Assembly (NCBI GenBank): GCA_012931725.1
Contig: CM022949.1
Coordinates: 50,243,390 to 50,307,389, forward strand
Length of the DNA: 64,000 nucleotides
From: Litsea cubeba
Lineage: Eukaryota > Streptophyta > Magnoliopsida > Laurales > Lauraceae
Direction: 5' to 3'
The position numbers and the translations under genes are program-made. Below, in pieces: positions 30,666 to 42,160 of the stretch; position 1 is the first letter of the stretch; each line of letters opens with the position of its first letter. A model generated the notes under the pieces. The model was not told the DNA's origin, ran no database searches, and saw only the letters and a list, made by a program, of their open reading frames with translations.

Positions 30666-33616
30666 TGTAAGGTCCCCGACCTCAATAGGGTATTTAACTT
30701 CTTAATAATGGCGATTAGCCTAATTAATTGTGATTCTAGCTAATTAAGCGGGTTCAGTGGCTAAGCAAGTTTCTTTTATCATTAGAAAGTGGTTTGCGAA
30801 GTTTCGTTTGATTCTGAATTCCATTAGTCCTAATAGGGGGGTTAGGTTGTGATTAATAGAAAATCGCTAGTTTTTTTTGAAAAAATCCATTTTCGACGAA
30901 TTTGGGTTCGTTGGAAAGATCTCGTCGTGCTCGTCATTTTCCGTTCTTGACTCATCACGATTCGACGCCCTACAGTCCCTCAAATAATCACATTTTCTCA
31001 AAATTCACTCAGAGGGCATTTTGGTCATTTCGCCCCTCATCCTCATTTTAACTCAATCCAGCAACTTCCCTTCATTTATTTCTTCTTCATTTTTTTTTCA
31101 AAGGGTGTAACTGTTGTGGCTTTCTTTTCTTCCTCCTTCATTTCTCCTCTTGCATGTGCCATCTACAAGGGGAGATTCAAGCAACCAACTACACCATTCT
31201 TTTCATCTCCTCTTCCTTCACCTCTTGATCCAAAATTTGGTAAGTTTCCTATTCTCCATCCCTTCCAATTTCTCTTCTCATGCCTATAAATGGATTGCAT
31301 GTTGATGGATCGCTCCTTTTCTCTTCCTTTGTGCTCCTTGAGTGTAGGAGGAAGGTTTTTGGAAAGTGTTTTGGCTATAGTGTCTGTGGAGAGGTTTCCC
31401 TTCATCTATCTTCTCGAATTTTCCTTATTTCACTCTCTTTGGTGAAGGCAAGTGGATTTGCTTTATATATTGAGCATGCATGTGTGTTATTTGTTTCTTG
31501 TTAATTCAATTGCCTAGAATCCCCTAAACTCCAAGCTTGTCATGGTTAATTGGATTATATTCGCCAGATTGGGTTGAATGGACTTTAATTAAGGATGGAT
31601 GATTTGATGAATAGACGGAATGTGGTTTGGAGGAGAGCATGGTGGCTCTATTTTGTGCTGGTTATAGCCATTCGAATGGTTTAGAAAAGGGTGGAGATGG
31701 TTTGGAACGAATAGAACTCGAGAATTCAGCAAACAAAACTTTATGCATTTGAATATTCGAACACTCCTTCCGAGTGTTCGAACTCTTGGCTTCTCGGGTG
31801 ATTGGCCTAGAACGAACGTTTGAACACTCCTTCTGAGAGTTCGAACGCTTGGTAATTCTGATGGTTGACCGATTTTAGGCAGATTTTCGAACGGGCATAA
31901 CTTTTGATATGTTCGTCGGATTTTAAAATTCTATATATCGTTGGAAAGCTTTTAAAGCGTAGAATTCAGTAGTCCACTCATTGTAATGATTAGAGGTTGG
32001 AAAAGAAAGTGGATACTTAGATCTATGAACCAAGCCTTTGTCTCTTTTGGAAATGGACTCTTAACCTAGTTGGACCCCTAGGTTGACACCATATGACCCT
32101 ACCCTTACCTCACCAACTTGGGGAAATGAAAACGGAGCACAATTAGCTTGGTGTGCTCCGTCGGTTTTTCGGGCTTTCGTGTATGGTTGTAACTTAGCCG
32201 ATTGCATACAAAATTGAGTCAATTGGTGCCCAATAACTTCTATACACCAAGGGCTCACCACATTATAGCATCATTGACTCATCCTCCGTAAGCACTCCGT
32301 TGGGAATACATGCGGCACATGATGGGAAACCCTTGACCTAGGATTGGCTTGTTCTTCACTCTTGACTCACGAATTATGTATCCGTAGCTTGTTGTACCTT
32401 GTACACTCTAATTTTGTATACTTGTATAATTGTCACTTAACTTGTAAAATGTGGATTTGACCTGACTTAGAGTGTATCCTTAGGTGCCTTTGTCTTGTAT
32501 TTGATGAACACGTGTGGATAGAATTTTTAAGAGGACTACTCGGGGAACTTGTCTTGTATCTCGGCTTGGCTTGGAGTAGCGCTCAACTTATTATCTTGTA
32601 CCTTGTAATCTATCCACGTGTGCTTGTCTTGGATCTTGTGTCGTACTAAAACCATCATTATCATCTTGCATTCATGACTAGCTGCAGTCTGATTATTACT
32701 AAGTGGGCCGGTTACTCAGACACTAGGGTGGGCAGTCGGCTAGGACGACGTCCATGGCATAGGATAACGACAGTTGGCTTGGACGTCCTTGTTATCCCTA
32801 ATAGGTAGCTTTGGATACCACTAGAGCCAGACTTTGGGTATTCGTAGTCGGCTAGGACGTCACTTATACCCCCGTGAGTTGACTAGGACATCCTCAGAGT
32901 CTCTTCTTACTTGGCATTGCATTTCATGAATGGTTATTCTTGTATAACTTGCTAGGATTTATATTGCTTACTTGATTCTCATATATACTCTTGCTTTTAT
33001 GCCTAGCTTGTACCTTGATATCTCATAATCATGTACCTGTCTTTATTCTGATTTGAAACATGTTATGAATAATGTATATTACTTATCTTCTTGCCAACAT
33101 ATTGTTGATCTTTTATTCATTGGTGTGCAGATGACAACTATTACTATGTCAACCAGGATACTGAGGCAGTCCCAGAGTATCCTCAGCCGGGGGAGGAGGA
33201 CGAGGTAGGAGAGTGGGGTGCTGATGACGTAGCTTAGCGTCATCACTCCCGGAACCGGTGCGCGTTACACAAGGACATCTTTTATCATGCGACTTCGTTT
33301 CCATCTTTTGGACTTTTCTTTTGTACCAGGACCTAGGTTTTGTGATGGTCCCTGATGTGTATAAACTTTATATGTTTTCTCTTTTGAAACTTAAATATAT
33401 AATAAAATGAAATACATACTTGCTTTGATATTCCTACAGGTTTAGTATTTGTATTTACCGGACAAGTCCAGTTGATTATTTGTTAATGATGCTCAACTAC
33501 ACAATCCTCACAGTGGACTTCGATCCTTGGGCATTAAGGGCAAAATTTTTTAATTAGCCCTAAAATTTACACCACGGATCCGGTTTATTTACTATTCGGG
33601 TTTGGGGGACGTGACA
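30666..33616 (+). repeat. 5' LTR of the Tekay-like element
   Basis: 2951 bp, from TGTAAGGTCCCCGACC to GGGGGACGTGACA. A TATA box lies in GCCTATAAATGG (about 31283-31294). At about 31755-31860 are two hairpin words, TTCGAACACTC with GAGTGTTCGAA and GTTTGAACACTC with GAGAGTTCGAACG. The block shared with 12096 lies at about 31907. Around 32700-32900 the word GTCGGCTAGGACGTC or variants recurs. Open frames at 31114-31504 are not genes. Confidence 0.9.
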
Positions 33617-33619
33617 GAG

Positions 33620-33631
33620 TGGTATCAGAGC
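33620..33631 (+). promoter_or_regulatory. Primer binding site, tRNA-iMet type
   Basis: TGGTATCAGAGC begins three bases after the LTR end, matching the 3' end of initiator tRNA-Met, the usual primer for this clade. Confidence 0.9.
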
Positions 33632-34063
33632 AATGGATGGTTTCTCAGGTTAAAATTCGTAGAAACCATAGGACGCGTGTGAGGATCTCATTAGCATTAG
33701 CAGGGTGATAGTTGTGGTCTTGTCACCTTAGTTTTGTGTGCTAGCATCGAGTCTCATAGGAGCTGACTTAAACTGTTTTGCAGTGCATATTAGTAGTCAT
33801 TATTTTTTGTAGTTCACGGATTCCTGTTTGTTTTGTTGGAGGAGATCTCAGGTTTTCCACCTGTGCGTGAGTTAGACTTCATGATAGAGCTACTACCAGG
33901 TACTGCACCGATTTCAAAAGCTCCGTACAGAGTGGCCCCTGCATAATTGAACGAATTAAAGACTCAATTAGGAGATATGTTGGTTAAAGGCTTTATCAGG
34001 CCAAGTGTATCGCCATGGGGAGCTCCGATTTTGTTTGTTAAGAAGAAGGACGGAACTATGAGG
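33632..34063 (+). pseudogene. Start of gypsy reverse transcriptase, cut by insertion
   Basis: From about 33838 the frame reads [14 protein letters not shown], then [18 protein letters not shown], a TAA stop, [20 protein letters not shown], and [18 protein letters not shown], the classic start of gypsy reverse transcriptase. Only about 200 bases separate it from the primer site, so gag and protease are deleted. It ends at the TGAGG target site, where the SIRE-like element is inserted, and continues at 42161. Confidence 0.85.
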
Positions 34064-35913
34064 TGAAAGTCCTTGGGATTTTAACCCTAGAGGGGGGGGG
34101 GGGGGTTGAATAGGGTGATCTACACTTTATGACTAATTATGACCAATTTTAATTTCTTTAAAATAAAATAGTCACATGTGATGATTATGACAATAGAATG
34201 CGGAAAAGAAACAAATCAATCACACAACCAACTCACCATAACACAAGGATTTATAGTGGTTCGGCCTCAATGCCTACATCCACTACCGGCTTGTGTATCC
34301 AACACCCCACCGGATTTCCACTATTGTGCTTTTCACAAGGCTAAGCAATAACCTCTACAATATGCTTTCCAAGGATAAGCAATAACCTTACAATGATGTT
34401 TTTCTAGGCTAAACAACAACCCTTACATAATGCTTTTATATGGCTAAGCAATAACCTTACAAGCAAATGATTACTCTCAAAGAAAGTGTCTTGACAAAAC
34501 ACTCTAAGAGATTACAATTAAGCTCAAATGAAATTGCCTCTAACTAGGCGAATATGAAAATGAAAAGCTAACTCACACAGCACTATAAGTAATGCTAAGA
34601 TGAATGCTCATGAAGTGTGTGAGTGGATACTTCAATCAAGTTGAAAATGAAGGCTCAATCAATTTATGCTAAAAGCATTTAAAAGATTAATGCACATAAA
34701 AAGGTATGATTGAAGTAATATACAAATCACATGTACCAAACACAAACTTGTAGAAGATATGAAAAACAAGGGTTCACAAGTTGTATGAAATAATGTAGTC
34801 TAAACATGTGATGCATGTGCAATGTTGTTTTCAAAACCAAATTAATTCAACAAAGGTTTAAATGAATGAAAACAACAAGGAAAGATTCAAAACATGTTAA
34901 TGGATCATGACATAAAAGAAATCAAAGATTTTGGCAATGCATGATTAACAAAGTTTATAAAACAAACTTGTTTTGAAATCAAGGTGAAGAATCCTATGAC
35001 TTAAATCAAAGATTAAGGAAGTAGAGGATTCAACACATCATAGTTTATATGCTTAAAAGCATTTACCAATAGTTTAGACAAAGCATAAAACATATGAGTA
35101 AGGAAATTAAAGCTTACTAGAGTTTAAATTCTTGAGATCAAGCTTTAGCCTTTCCTTTTGACCACACAAGCTTCCTTAGTTCATTCCTTTTGCTTAGGCA
35201 TCAAAAACACCAACAATGGCCTCTATTCTCATCATCTTTTCTCTTGGAACGAACTTGCTCTTTATAGAAAAAGTGGTTCAACGGATGGCTGTCGGTCAAC
35301 CGATAACTAGCTGTCGGTTGACCGATGACTCAACGGTCATATGCAACGGTCATATTTTTTAAAGTTCTCCTGACCCTTTTGCATTCGTCGGTTGACCGTC
35401 CTTCATCGGTTGACCGATGAGGGAACCGACAGCCGAGCCGATAGCACACTGATCATCAAAAAAGGTGCTGTCTGTTTTGGAAACCGATTGAGTCTCGGTC
35501 TGAGATTTTATGCACTATCGGTGGACCGATGTGAACCGATAGGCTGACCGATGAGAACCGATGGAGTTATCGGTTCACCTTGATCCACTTGTGGGTCGAC
35601 CGATGGGGACCGATGGCTTTGACCGACAGACTGGCCAGGTCAATTTTCTGAATATCTGAAGTTTTGAGAAATGAACTTTTGAAATGATTAAAAACTCAGA
35701 TTTGAAGGGTGTCCTTTTGCATTGTTTTCATCAAGAAAAAACATGATTAAAATCAAGGTTCAAATCAACCAAAAAGAAGTTTTAAATCAAAACATGAGTA
35801 GGTTGAGTTAAAAGATGTTTTTCAAGAAGAAATACGTGGAATGGAAATGAACCTAATGATATGACTGTTATGCAAATGCAAGACATCAAATTGCAAATAC
35901 TTAGGGTCTAACA
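34064..35913 (-). repeat. Left (3') LTR of the SIRE-like element
   Basis: In element orientation it runs from TGTTAGACCCTAAGT (35913 down) to CAAGGACTTTCA at 34064. A 14-G run (plus strand) lies at 34092-34105. The open frame 35931-36188 just outside it is not a gene. Confidence 0.9.
35260..35640 (-). promoter_or_regulatory. LTR promoter: TATA box plus TCGGTnnACCGA palindromes
   Basis: On the minus strand TATAAAG lies at 35266-35260. Upstream of it, from about 35281 to 35640, are roughly six palindromes of the form TCGGTNNACCGA (NN being CA, TG or GG) and several half-sites (AACCGAT, GACCGAT). The same arrangement is present in the right LTR (about 41506-41890). The position and repetition suggest transcription factor sites; RNA or DNA hairpins are the alternative. 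Confidence 0.6.
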
Positions 35914-35927
35914 ATCTCCCCCTTTGC
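35914..35927 (-). promoter_or_regulatory. Polypurine tract of the SIRE-like element
   Basis: GCAAAGGGGGAGAT on the minus strand directly precedes the LTR start TGTTAGA, the usual second-strand primer in this lineage. Confidence 0.85.
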
Positions 35928-36530
35928 AATTTGATGGCAAATAACACTCAACCACTCATTAAAACTATCAACTCATCACCATTTGTCCAATCCACTTCTT
36001 CTTACTTCAGCTCCCCCAATGTTCTTGCTCTCCCCCATTGTTCATTATCTGCTCCTTCTTTTCTCCCCCAATGTCCTTGCTCTCCCCCATTGTTCTTGCA
36101 ATGGTTTCCTTGCTTCAACTCCTCTTTATCTTCTTTAGTCTTCATTTCCCACTTAGTCTTTATGTTTCTTCTTCTTCTCCCCCATTGACATCAAATTGCT
36201 AAATAGTCTGCAAACAATACTCATGCAAACATATACCTTTCTCATAGCATAATTTTGATATCTTCAATGTGAAGGAAAGAAATAACATAAAAAAAAAACT
36301 TATGTAGATGGCACATGGATCAAAAGATGTCATTCAATATATAAAGATTTTTAAAATTCTTACACTTTAACAAATGACATAGACATATACATAACCATCC
36401 ATTAACTGAAAATAGAAGTTTAAATGACAAAGTCTAAACTGATTATCCAGCCTTTTTCCCAATACAAAAAGCACACCACCATTAATACACCAATTGAATC
36501 ACAAAATGTGGTGACAGGGAAAGTTAAATC
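35928..36530. other. Non-coding between env-like ORF and polypurine tract
   Basis: The minus-strand 3' region of the element. GGGGGAGAACAAT-like words recur near 36000-36100 (CTCCCCCAATGT, CTCCCCCATTGT on the plus strand), echoing the polypurine tract. No gene. Confidence 0.5.
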
Positions 36531-37739
36531 CTAGTCAGACTCTGGAGATGGAGGAGATGGAGATGGTGATCTAGCGACGTCATCTCTTCTACAGCTCTTT
36601 GAGATCTTGGAGAGGTACTTGAACATTTTGCTCATTGTCTTTGATTGTTTCTTCTGTTTCCTCTTCAAGTAAGCTATATCTCTTTCCACGGCTGCTTGCC
36701 AATCAGAAGATGTGCCAGGGGTAGAAGGACCAGCAGTCTGCCTTGAAGATGAAGCCTGAGCAGGAGGAGCTGGAGATCTTGGTATCTCCTGTCTTAAGGG
36801 AGGCTCTTGTGCCAGGGGAGGATCTTCTGCTATGGGGATGTGAGGATTTGGGATGAGATTCATTTGATTCAGATTGGTTACGGAGAATGGAGCTTTGAAA
36901 ATGGAGCTTTCTCCAGTAGGTATAGGAATACGAAACTGAAGAGCAATCTAAGTCATTAAGTACCCATATGGAATGGCATTCTTTTGTGCCAATGAGTTTC
37001 AGAACTTGATAATTGTATGGCAAATGAGAGAGGGTAGACAGATGGGAGTGCCAGTTACTACTTTAGACAGGATACTAACCATGAAAGCTGTAAGCTCAGT
37101 CCTATTTCCACCTCTAGGATACACATTGTAAGTGAAAAGATTGTGAATAATCCTATTGATTGGAGTTAGGGAACTAATGGTTAGATGGTGTTTCTTTTGA
37201 TCCCATTGACAGTTGAAGCCACATATGTCAATGGTGGCTTTGATCCTCTCATCCTCAGAAGGTGTATCAGTCACATACGTTACTCCCGTAGGAGTACAAG
37301 GAATCCCCATTATCAGTCCTATTCTTTGAGGTGTGAATACTTCATCTCTATCCATAAAGGAAATGGTAAAAGAACAAGCATTGATAGAGTCATTTGTGCT
37401 TGTGATAGATGCATACAAGAATTTAACTATTGAAGGGTATGCAATATCACCCCACAGAAGTATCCTCTCCCAACCCACTTGACCAAGCACATTGCTTAAG
37501 TCGAAACCCATGGAAGAAATCTTTTCCACGATAGTCCTTCTCTCAACTACAACATTCCTCCTTTGAAGACTTTGTAAGATATTTGAGTCAAGTCTCAAAT
37601 TGGTTGAAGGAGGAGGGGGTGATGGAGATGAGCTTTCATTCCCACTATCTTCTATAGGTCTGCTAGAGGAGGCTGTGGCCTTTCCCATTTTTATAGGGCG
37701 CCTAGGAGTGGCCTTCTTGGTTCTAGGAGGCATTATCAC
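36531..37739 (-). pseudogene. Env-position ORF of the SIRE-like element, two stops
   Basis: One reading frame of 402 codons is interrupted only by a TGA after LICHTIIKF (from CGA) and a TAG after YLMT (from CAG or AAG). The N-terminus is basic and Pro/Ser rich (MIMPPRTKKATPRRPIK). A globular middle follows (WERILLWGDIAYPSIVKFLY, RIGLIMGIPCTPTGVTYVTD, INRIIHNLFTYNVYPRGGNR, LSKVVTGTPICLPSLICHTI). Then come a Pro-rich stretch and a C-terminal coiled coil (AAVERDIAYLKRKQKKQSKT). The middle resembles what I recall as the 'putative plant transposon protein' domain. Its place after gag and before the polypurine tract is that of the SIRE env-like ORF. I see no signal peptide or clear membrane segment, so the name env-like refers only to position. 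Confidence 0.65.
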
Positions 37740-38633
37740 AGATACTTGGTGTGCACAGTGTGGATATGATAGAAGGATTTGAAATTTTTAGAGAATGATT
37801 GTGGACTAAGATTTTAGGAAGATTGAATTCAATGTTACCTGAATCAACCTTGGAAGGGGAACAAGGACAGATGATCAAATCTGAATAAGACACATGTAGT
37901 TGGGTTTCTCAAAATGGAGCACAACAGCTTGGAGAGACCGACCACGTTTTTGAGGGCTTGGGAGACTTGGCTGAAGCTCAGTAGATCTCTTAGGATCTTG
38001 GAAAAGTTTGCACAGAGCGTCTTCACGTTTTGGAGAGGGAATCAGTCACGCACAGCAGCCAAGAAGATGAACAGTGCAGCCTTCTGATATTGAAATCTGA
38101 TTCGGAGGATGCCCAATCGATGCTTGCTAATGATCAATGTTTGAAAATGAATGAGGATCTCACTCTTGGAGAAGGAGAACCAGCAGACACAGCAACCTAG
38201 GGCTTTGGAGACGAAACAAGAAGAAACAGAACAGAAAGGGAGTTTTCTGCGCGCAGGGTTTTTAACCGAGGCACTGCTTCATCGGTCCACCGATGACTTA
38301 AGTGTCGGTCGACCGATAGATGTAGAAAAGTGGGCTAATTCACTGAATTTGCCTTCTTAGCTAATGATCATTGCTTAGTGTGTTTTATGATTGATGTAAC
38401 TTATGAAGAACAGTTTTTAGATCATCAAAATTTTAGATTTAAATTGATCAAACACATGCAATTTCATATCAAGTACCTTTTGGGTTCAAAAATGCGTTTT
38501 CAAAAATTAATTTACAAACAACTTGAAATTCTAAACATATAGAGAATACCCAGAAAGATTGAACCATATAGACTTAGGACCAACTAGATATGTAACTTAA
38601 GAGAGTGAGTTGGTCTAATCTAATTAGTAGGCC
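37740..38633 (-). promoter_or_regulatory. Interior spacer with promoter-like segment
   Basis: On the minus strand, TCGGTCGACCGA and ATCGGTGGACCGAT (38324-38280) repeat the LTR promoter palindromes. They are followed by GGTTAAAAACCC (about 38262), a CT-rich run (TCTGTTCTGTTTCTTCTTG), and about 500 bases later the start codon at 37739. This could be an internal promoter for the env-position ORF. It may equally be a piece of LTR-derived or host sequence. No ORF of its own is convincing. Confidence 0.4.
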
Positions 38634-40208
38634 TTAGTATTTTTCTAATAGCCTAACCTTAGGTATCCATCTAAGGTTTTGAGCCTTTGAGACTATGGTT
38701 GAGATCTCACCAACTATAGGAGATAAATATAGGTTTCTTTTAGACTTGACATCATATCTTTGAGGTGTGACAACTTTAAGATTAGATTGATGATTAGTCT
38801 TTGATAGTTGGTGTTCAACTTTCTTTTTATTCTTCTTATTTCTTTTAACTTTTCCTCCCTCTTTTTGTCTTTTGAATTTTAATTTTAATCTTTCAACCTT
38901 TTTCAAAAGTTCTTTCATTTCCAAGGTTAATGGAGGGAAGGTGTGAGGTTTCTTATTGATAGATTTGTTTTGACCAATCTTTACTTGTTTGGTCTTTTTA
39001 AAATCTATCTTTGAAGACTCTTGTTGAAATGGTTTGACTTGTTTGAACTTTCTAGAATCTTCCTTTGATTCAGATGCCTTGACCATCATAGAACTAAATT
39101 TTCCATTTTTAGGTTCATAGATGGAATTAGACAAATGACTTTTTCTTAATTTGCACTCAAATTTGAAATGCCCTTCATTACCACAATAATGACATTTTGT
39201 TTTGGGCAATGGGGATTGAGTGCATGAGAATGAGGGTTCACCTCTCACAAATGACTTGGTGAAATTTGGGTCATGTGTAATATACTTATTGAATCCAAGA
39301 CCCGTCCTATCTCTTTGTGATTTACCCAATCTAAATAATTTTTCAAATTTCTCTTCTCCTTGGGTAAATTTGCACTCATACTTTTGTTTGTGAGTTTCAA
39401 GTTGAGTGACTTGATTTTTAAGAATTGAATTTTCAAGTTTAACTTTTGTAAGTTCAATTTCAATTCCATTAAACTTGTTTACTTTTTCATAAGCAAGTTT
39501 TAATTCAAGTTTGAGTTCATTAACATTAGATCCAAGTTGTAAAGTTTTTATATTACTTTGAGCATTGAATAAATTTTCTTTGGTGGTTATTAACTTGGAT
39601 TCAAGGTTGACAATGTCTTCAACTTGATTTTTTATATGATCACTTAGAGTTGAATTTTCTTTGGTAAGTCCTTCACAACTTATCTTAGATACATTTAATT
39701 CATCTTGAAGATTTAACAAATTATCTTTAGAAATTTTCAATTTGGATTCTAAATGGATAATGTTCTCATCTTGTCTTTTTAATGTATCTCTTAGATTTAT
39801 ATTTTCTTTATTTAGCTCATTGTGACTTAATTTTATTTCATTTAGTTCATCTTGAGCATTTGATAGATTGTGCAAAGTGATCATGAACTTAGAATCTAGG
39901 CATTGAATGAATTCTTCTTTCTCTCTAAGTTCATCTTTTGAAGTGTCAATTTCCTTGTTTAATCTTTTGGATTCTTCTTTTAAACTTTTGTTGTTCTTAT
40001 CAAGCTTTAGGAACAATGTATATAGTTCATTATAAGCATGTTGAAGGTCATCTTCATATTCATAATTTTCTTCTTCTTTTAATTCATCTTGGGATTTATT
40101 AATTCCAAAGTTTGTATCTCCAATAGATGGAAGAGTTGGTGGTCTAGAAGAATCTACACAAGTATCTACACAATCTAAAATAGTGGAATCCATTCTAATG
40201 ATTTTCAT
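38634..40208 (-). CDS. Gag-like protein with coiled coil and zinc knuckle, 524 aa
   Basis: An open frame begins about 85 bases after the primer site. Residues about 45-290 are a long coiled coil rich in Leu, Asn, Lys and Glu (KLDKNNKSLKEESKRLNKEI, NLESKLITTKENLFNAQSNI). At about residues 338-351 is a CX2CX4HX4C zinc knuckle, CHYCGNEGHFKFEC, which binds nucleic acid in retroelement nucleocapsids. A Lys-rich tail follows and ends LRWIPKVRLLEKY, close to where protease should begin. The N-terminal capsid-type domain of SIRE gag is not recognised, so this is a shortened gag. Intact over its length; possibly still translated. Confidence 0.8.
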   Translation of the reverse strand: MKIIRMDSTILDCVDTCVDSSRPPTLPSIGDTNFGINKSQDELKEEENYEYEDDLQHAYNELYTLFLKLDKNNKSLKEESKRLNKEIDTSKDELREKEEFIQCLDSKFMITLHNLSNAQDELNEIKLSHNELNKENINLRDTLKRQDENIIHLESKLKISKDNLLNLQDELNVSKISCEGLTKENSTLSDHIKNQVEDIVNLESKLITTKENLFNAQSNIKTLQLGSNVNELKLELKLAYEKVNKFNGIEIELTKVKLENSILKNQVTQLETHKQKYECKFTQGEEKFEKLFRLGKSQRDRTGLGFNKYITHDPNFTKSFVRGEPSFSCTQSPLPKTKCHYCGNEGHFKFECKLRKSHLSNSIYEPKNGKFSSMMVKASESKEDSRKFKQVKPFQQESSKIDFKKTKQVKIGQNKSINKKPHTFPPLTLEMKELLKKVERLKLKFKRQKEGGKVKRNKKNKKKVEHQLSKTNHQSNLKVVTPQRYDVKSKRNLYLSPIVGEISTIVSKAQNLRWIPKVRLLEKY

Positions 40209-40292
40209 GGAAGCACAACACTAGGGTTTTGACTCTAGGTTTTTACACCTAATCAAGAGTTCCAAAACGCTTGATCCTAATATAGAGCACGA

Positions 40293-40305
40293 GGCTCTGA
40301 TACCA
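40293..40305 (-). promoter_or_regulatory. Primer binding site, tRNA-iMet type
   Basis: TGGTATCAGAGCC on the minus strand, two bases after the LTR end, proves the minus orientation of the element. Confidence 0.9.
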
Positions 40306-40307
40306 AT

Positions 40308-42160
40308 TGAAAGTCCTTGGGATCTTAACCCTAGAGGGGGGGAGGGGGGGGGGGGGGTGAATAGGGTGATCTACACTTTATGACTAATTATGACCAATTT
40401 TAATTTCTTTAAAATAAACTAGTCACATGTGATGATTATGACAATAGATGCGGAAAAGAAACAAATCAATCACCACAACCCAATCACCATAACACAAGGA
40501 TTTATAGTGGTTCGGCCTCAATGCCTACATCCACTACCGGCTTGTGTATCCAACACCCCACCGGATTTCCACTATTGTGCTTTTCACAAGGCTAAGCAAT
40601 AACCTCTACAATATGCTTTCCAAGGATAAGCAATAACCTTACAATGATGTTTTTCTAGGCTAAACAACAACCCTTACATAATGCTTTTATATGGCTAAGC
40701 AATAACCTTACAAGCAAATGATTACTCTCAAAGAAAGTGTCTTGACAAAACACTCTAAGAGATTACAATTAAGCTCAAATGAAATTGCCTCTAACTAGGC
40801 GAATATGAAAATGAAAAGCTAACTCACACAGCACTATAAGTAATGCTAAGATGAATGCTCATGAAGTGTGTGAGTGGATACTTCAATCAAGTTGAAAATG
40901 AAGGCTCAATCAATTTATGCTAAAAGCATTTAAAAGATTAATGCACATAAAAAGGTATGATTGAAGTAATATACAAATCACATGTACCAAACACAAACTT
41001 GTAGAAGATATGAAAAACAAGGGTTCACAAGTTGTATGAAATAATGTAGTCTAAACATGTGATGCATGTGCAATGTTATTTTCAAAACCAAATTAATTCA
41101 ACAAAGGTTTAAATGAATGAAAACAACAAGGAAAGATTCAAAACATGTTAATGGATCATGACATAAAATAAATCAAAGATTTTGGCAATGCATGATTAAC
41201 AAAGTTTATAAAACAAACTTGTTTTGAAATCAAGGTGAAGAATCCTATGACTTAAATCAAAGATTAAGGAAGTAGAGGATTCAACACATCATAGTTTATA
41301 TGCTTAAAAACATTTACCAATAGTTTAGACAAAGCATAAAACATATGAGTAAGGAAATTAAAGCTTACTAGAGTTTAAATTCTTGAGATCAAGCTTTAGC
41401 CTTTCCTTTTGACCACACAAGCTTCCTTAGTTCATTCCTTTTGCTTAGGCATCAAAAACACCAACAATGGCCTCTATTCTCATCATCTTTTCTCTTGGAA
41501 TGAACTTGCTCTTTATAGAAAAAGTGGTTCAACGGATGGCTGTCGGTCAACCGATAACTAGCTGTCGGTTGACCGATGACTCAACGGTCATATGCAACGG
41601 TCATATTTTTTAAAGTTCTCCTGACCCTTTTGCATTCGTCGGTTGACCGTCCTTCATCGGTTGACCGATGAGGAACCGACAGCCGAGCCGATAGCACACT
41701 GATCATCAAAAAAGGTGCTGTCTGTTTTTGGAACCGATGAGTCTCGGTCTGAGATTTTATGCACTATCGGTGGACCGATGTGAACCGATAGGCTGACCGA
41801 TGAGAACCGATGGAGTTATCGGTTCACCTTGATCCACTTGTGGGTCGACCGATGGGGACCGATGGCTTGACCGACAGACTGGTCAGGTCAATTTTCTGAA
41901 TATCTGAAGTTTTGAGAAATGAACTTTTGAAATGATTAAAAACTCAGATTTGAAGGGTGTCCTTTTGCATTGTTTTCATCAAGAAAAACATGATTAAAAT
42001 CAAGGTTCAAATCAACCAAAAAGAAGTTTTAAATCAAAACATGAGTAGGTTGAGTTAAAAGATGTTTTTCAAGAAGAAATACGTGGAATGGAAATGAACC
42101 TAATGATATGACTGTTATGCAAATGCAAGACATCAAATTGCAAATACTTAGGGTCTAACA
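40308..42160 (-). repeat. Right (5') LTR of the SIRE-like element
   Basis: 1853 bp, nearly identical to 34064-35913 with scattered single-base and homopolymer differences (the G-run differs in length and contains an A). It carries the same minus-strand TATA box and TCGGTNNACCGA palindromes. Confidence 0.9.

Larger units (their letters stand above)
34064..42160 (-). mobile_element. SIRE-like copia derivative without pol, nested
   Basis: 8097 bp, flanked by a perfect TGAGG duplication (34059-34063 and 42161-42165). The orientation is minus: the primer site lies beside the right LTR and the polypurine tract AAAGGGGGAGA beside the left LTR. The LTRs (1850 and 1853 bp) differ by few changes, so it is younger than its host element. 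The 4.4-kb interior holds a gag-like ORF (40208-38634) and a second ORF (37739-36531), with no protease, integrase, reverse transcriptase or RNase H between them. The PBS, PPT and gene order fit the SIRE/Maximus lineage, in which an env-like ORF follows pol. It could move only with enzymes supplied by an autonomous relative. Confidence 0.85.

Noticed and set aside
31114..31504. Small ORFs in the Tekay-like LTRs (also 45076-45692)
   Set aside because: They lie in CT-rich LTR sequence, carry no domain and differ in length between the two LTRs.
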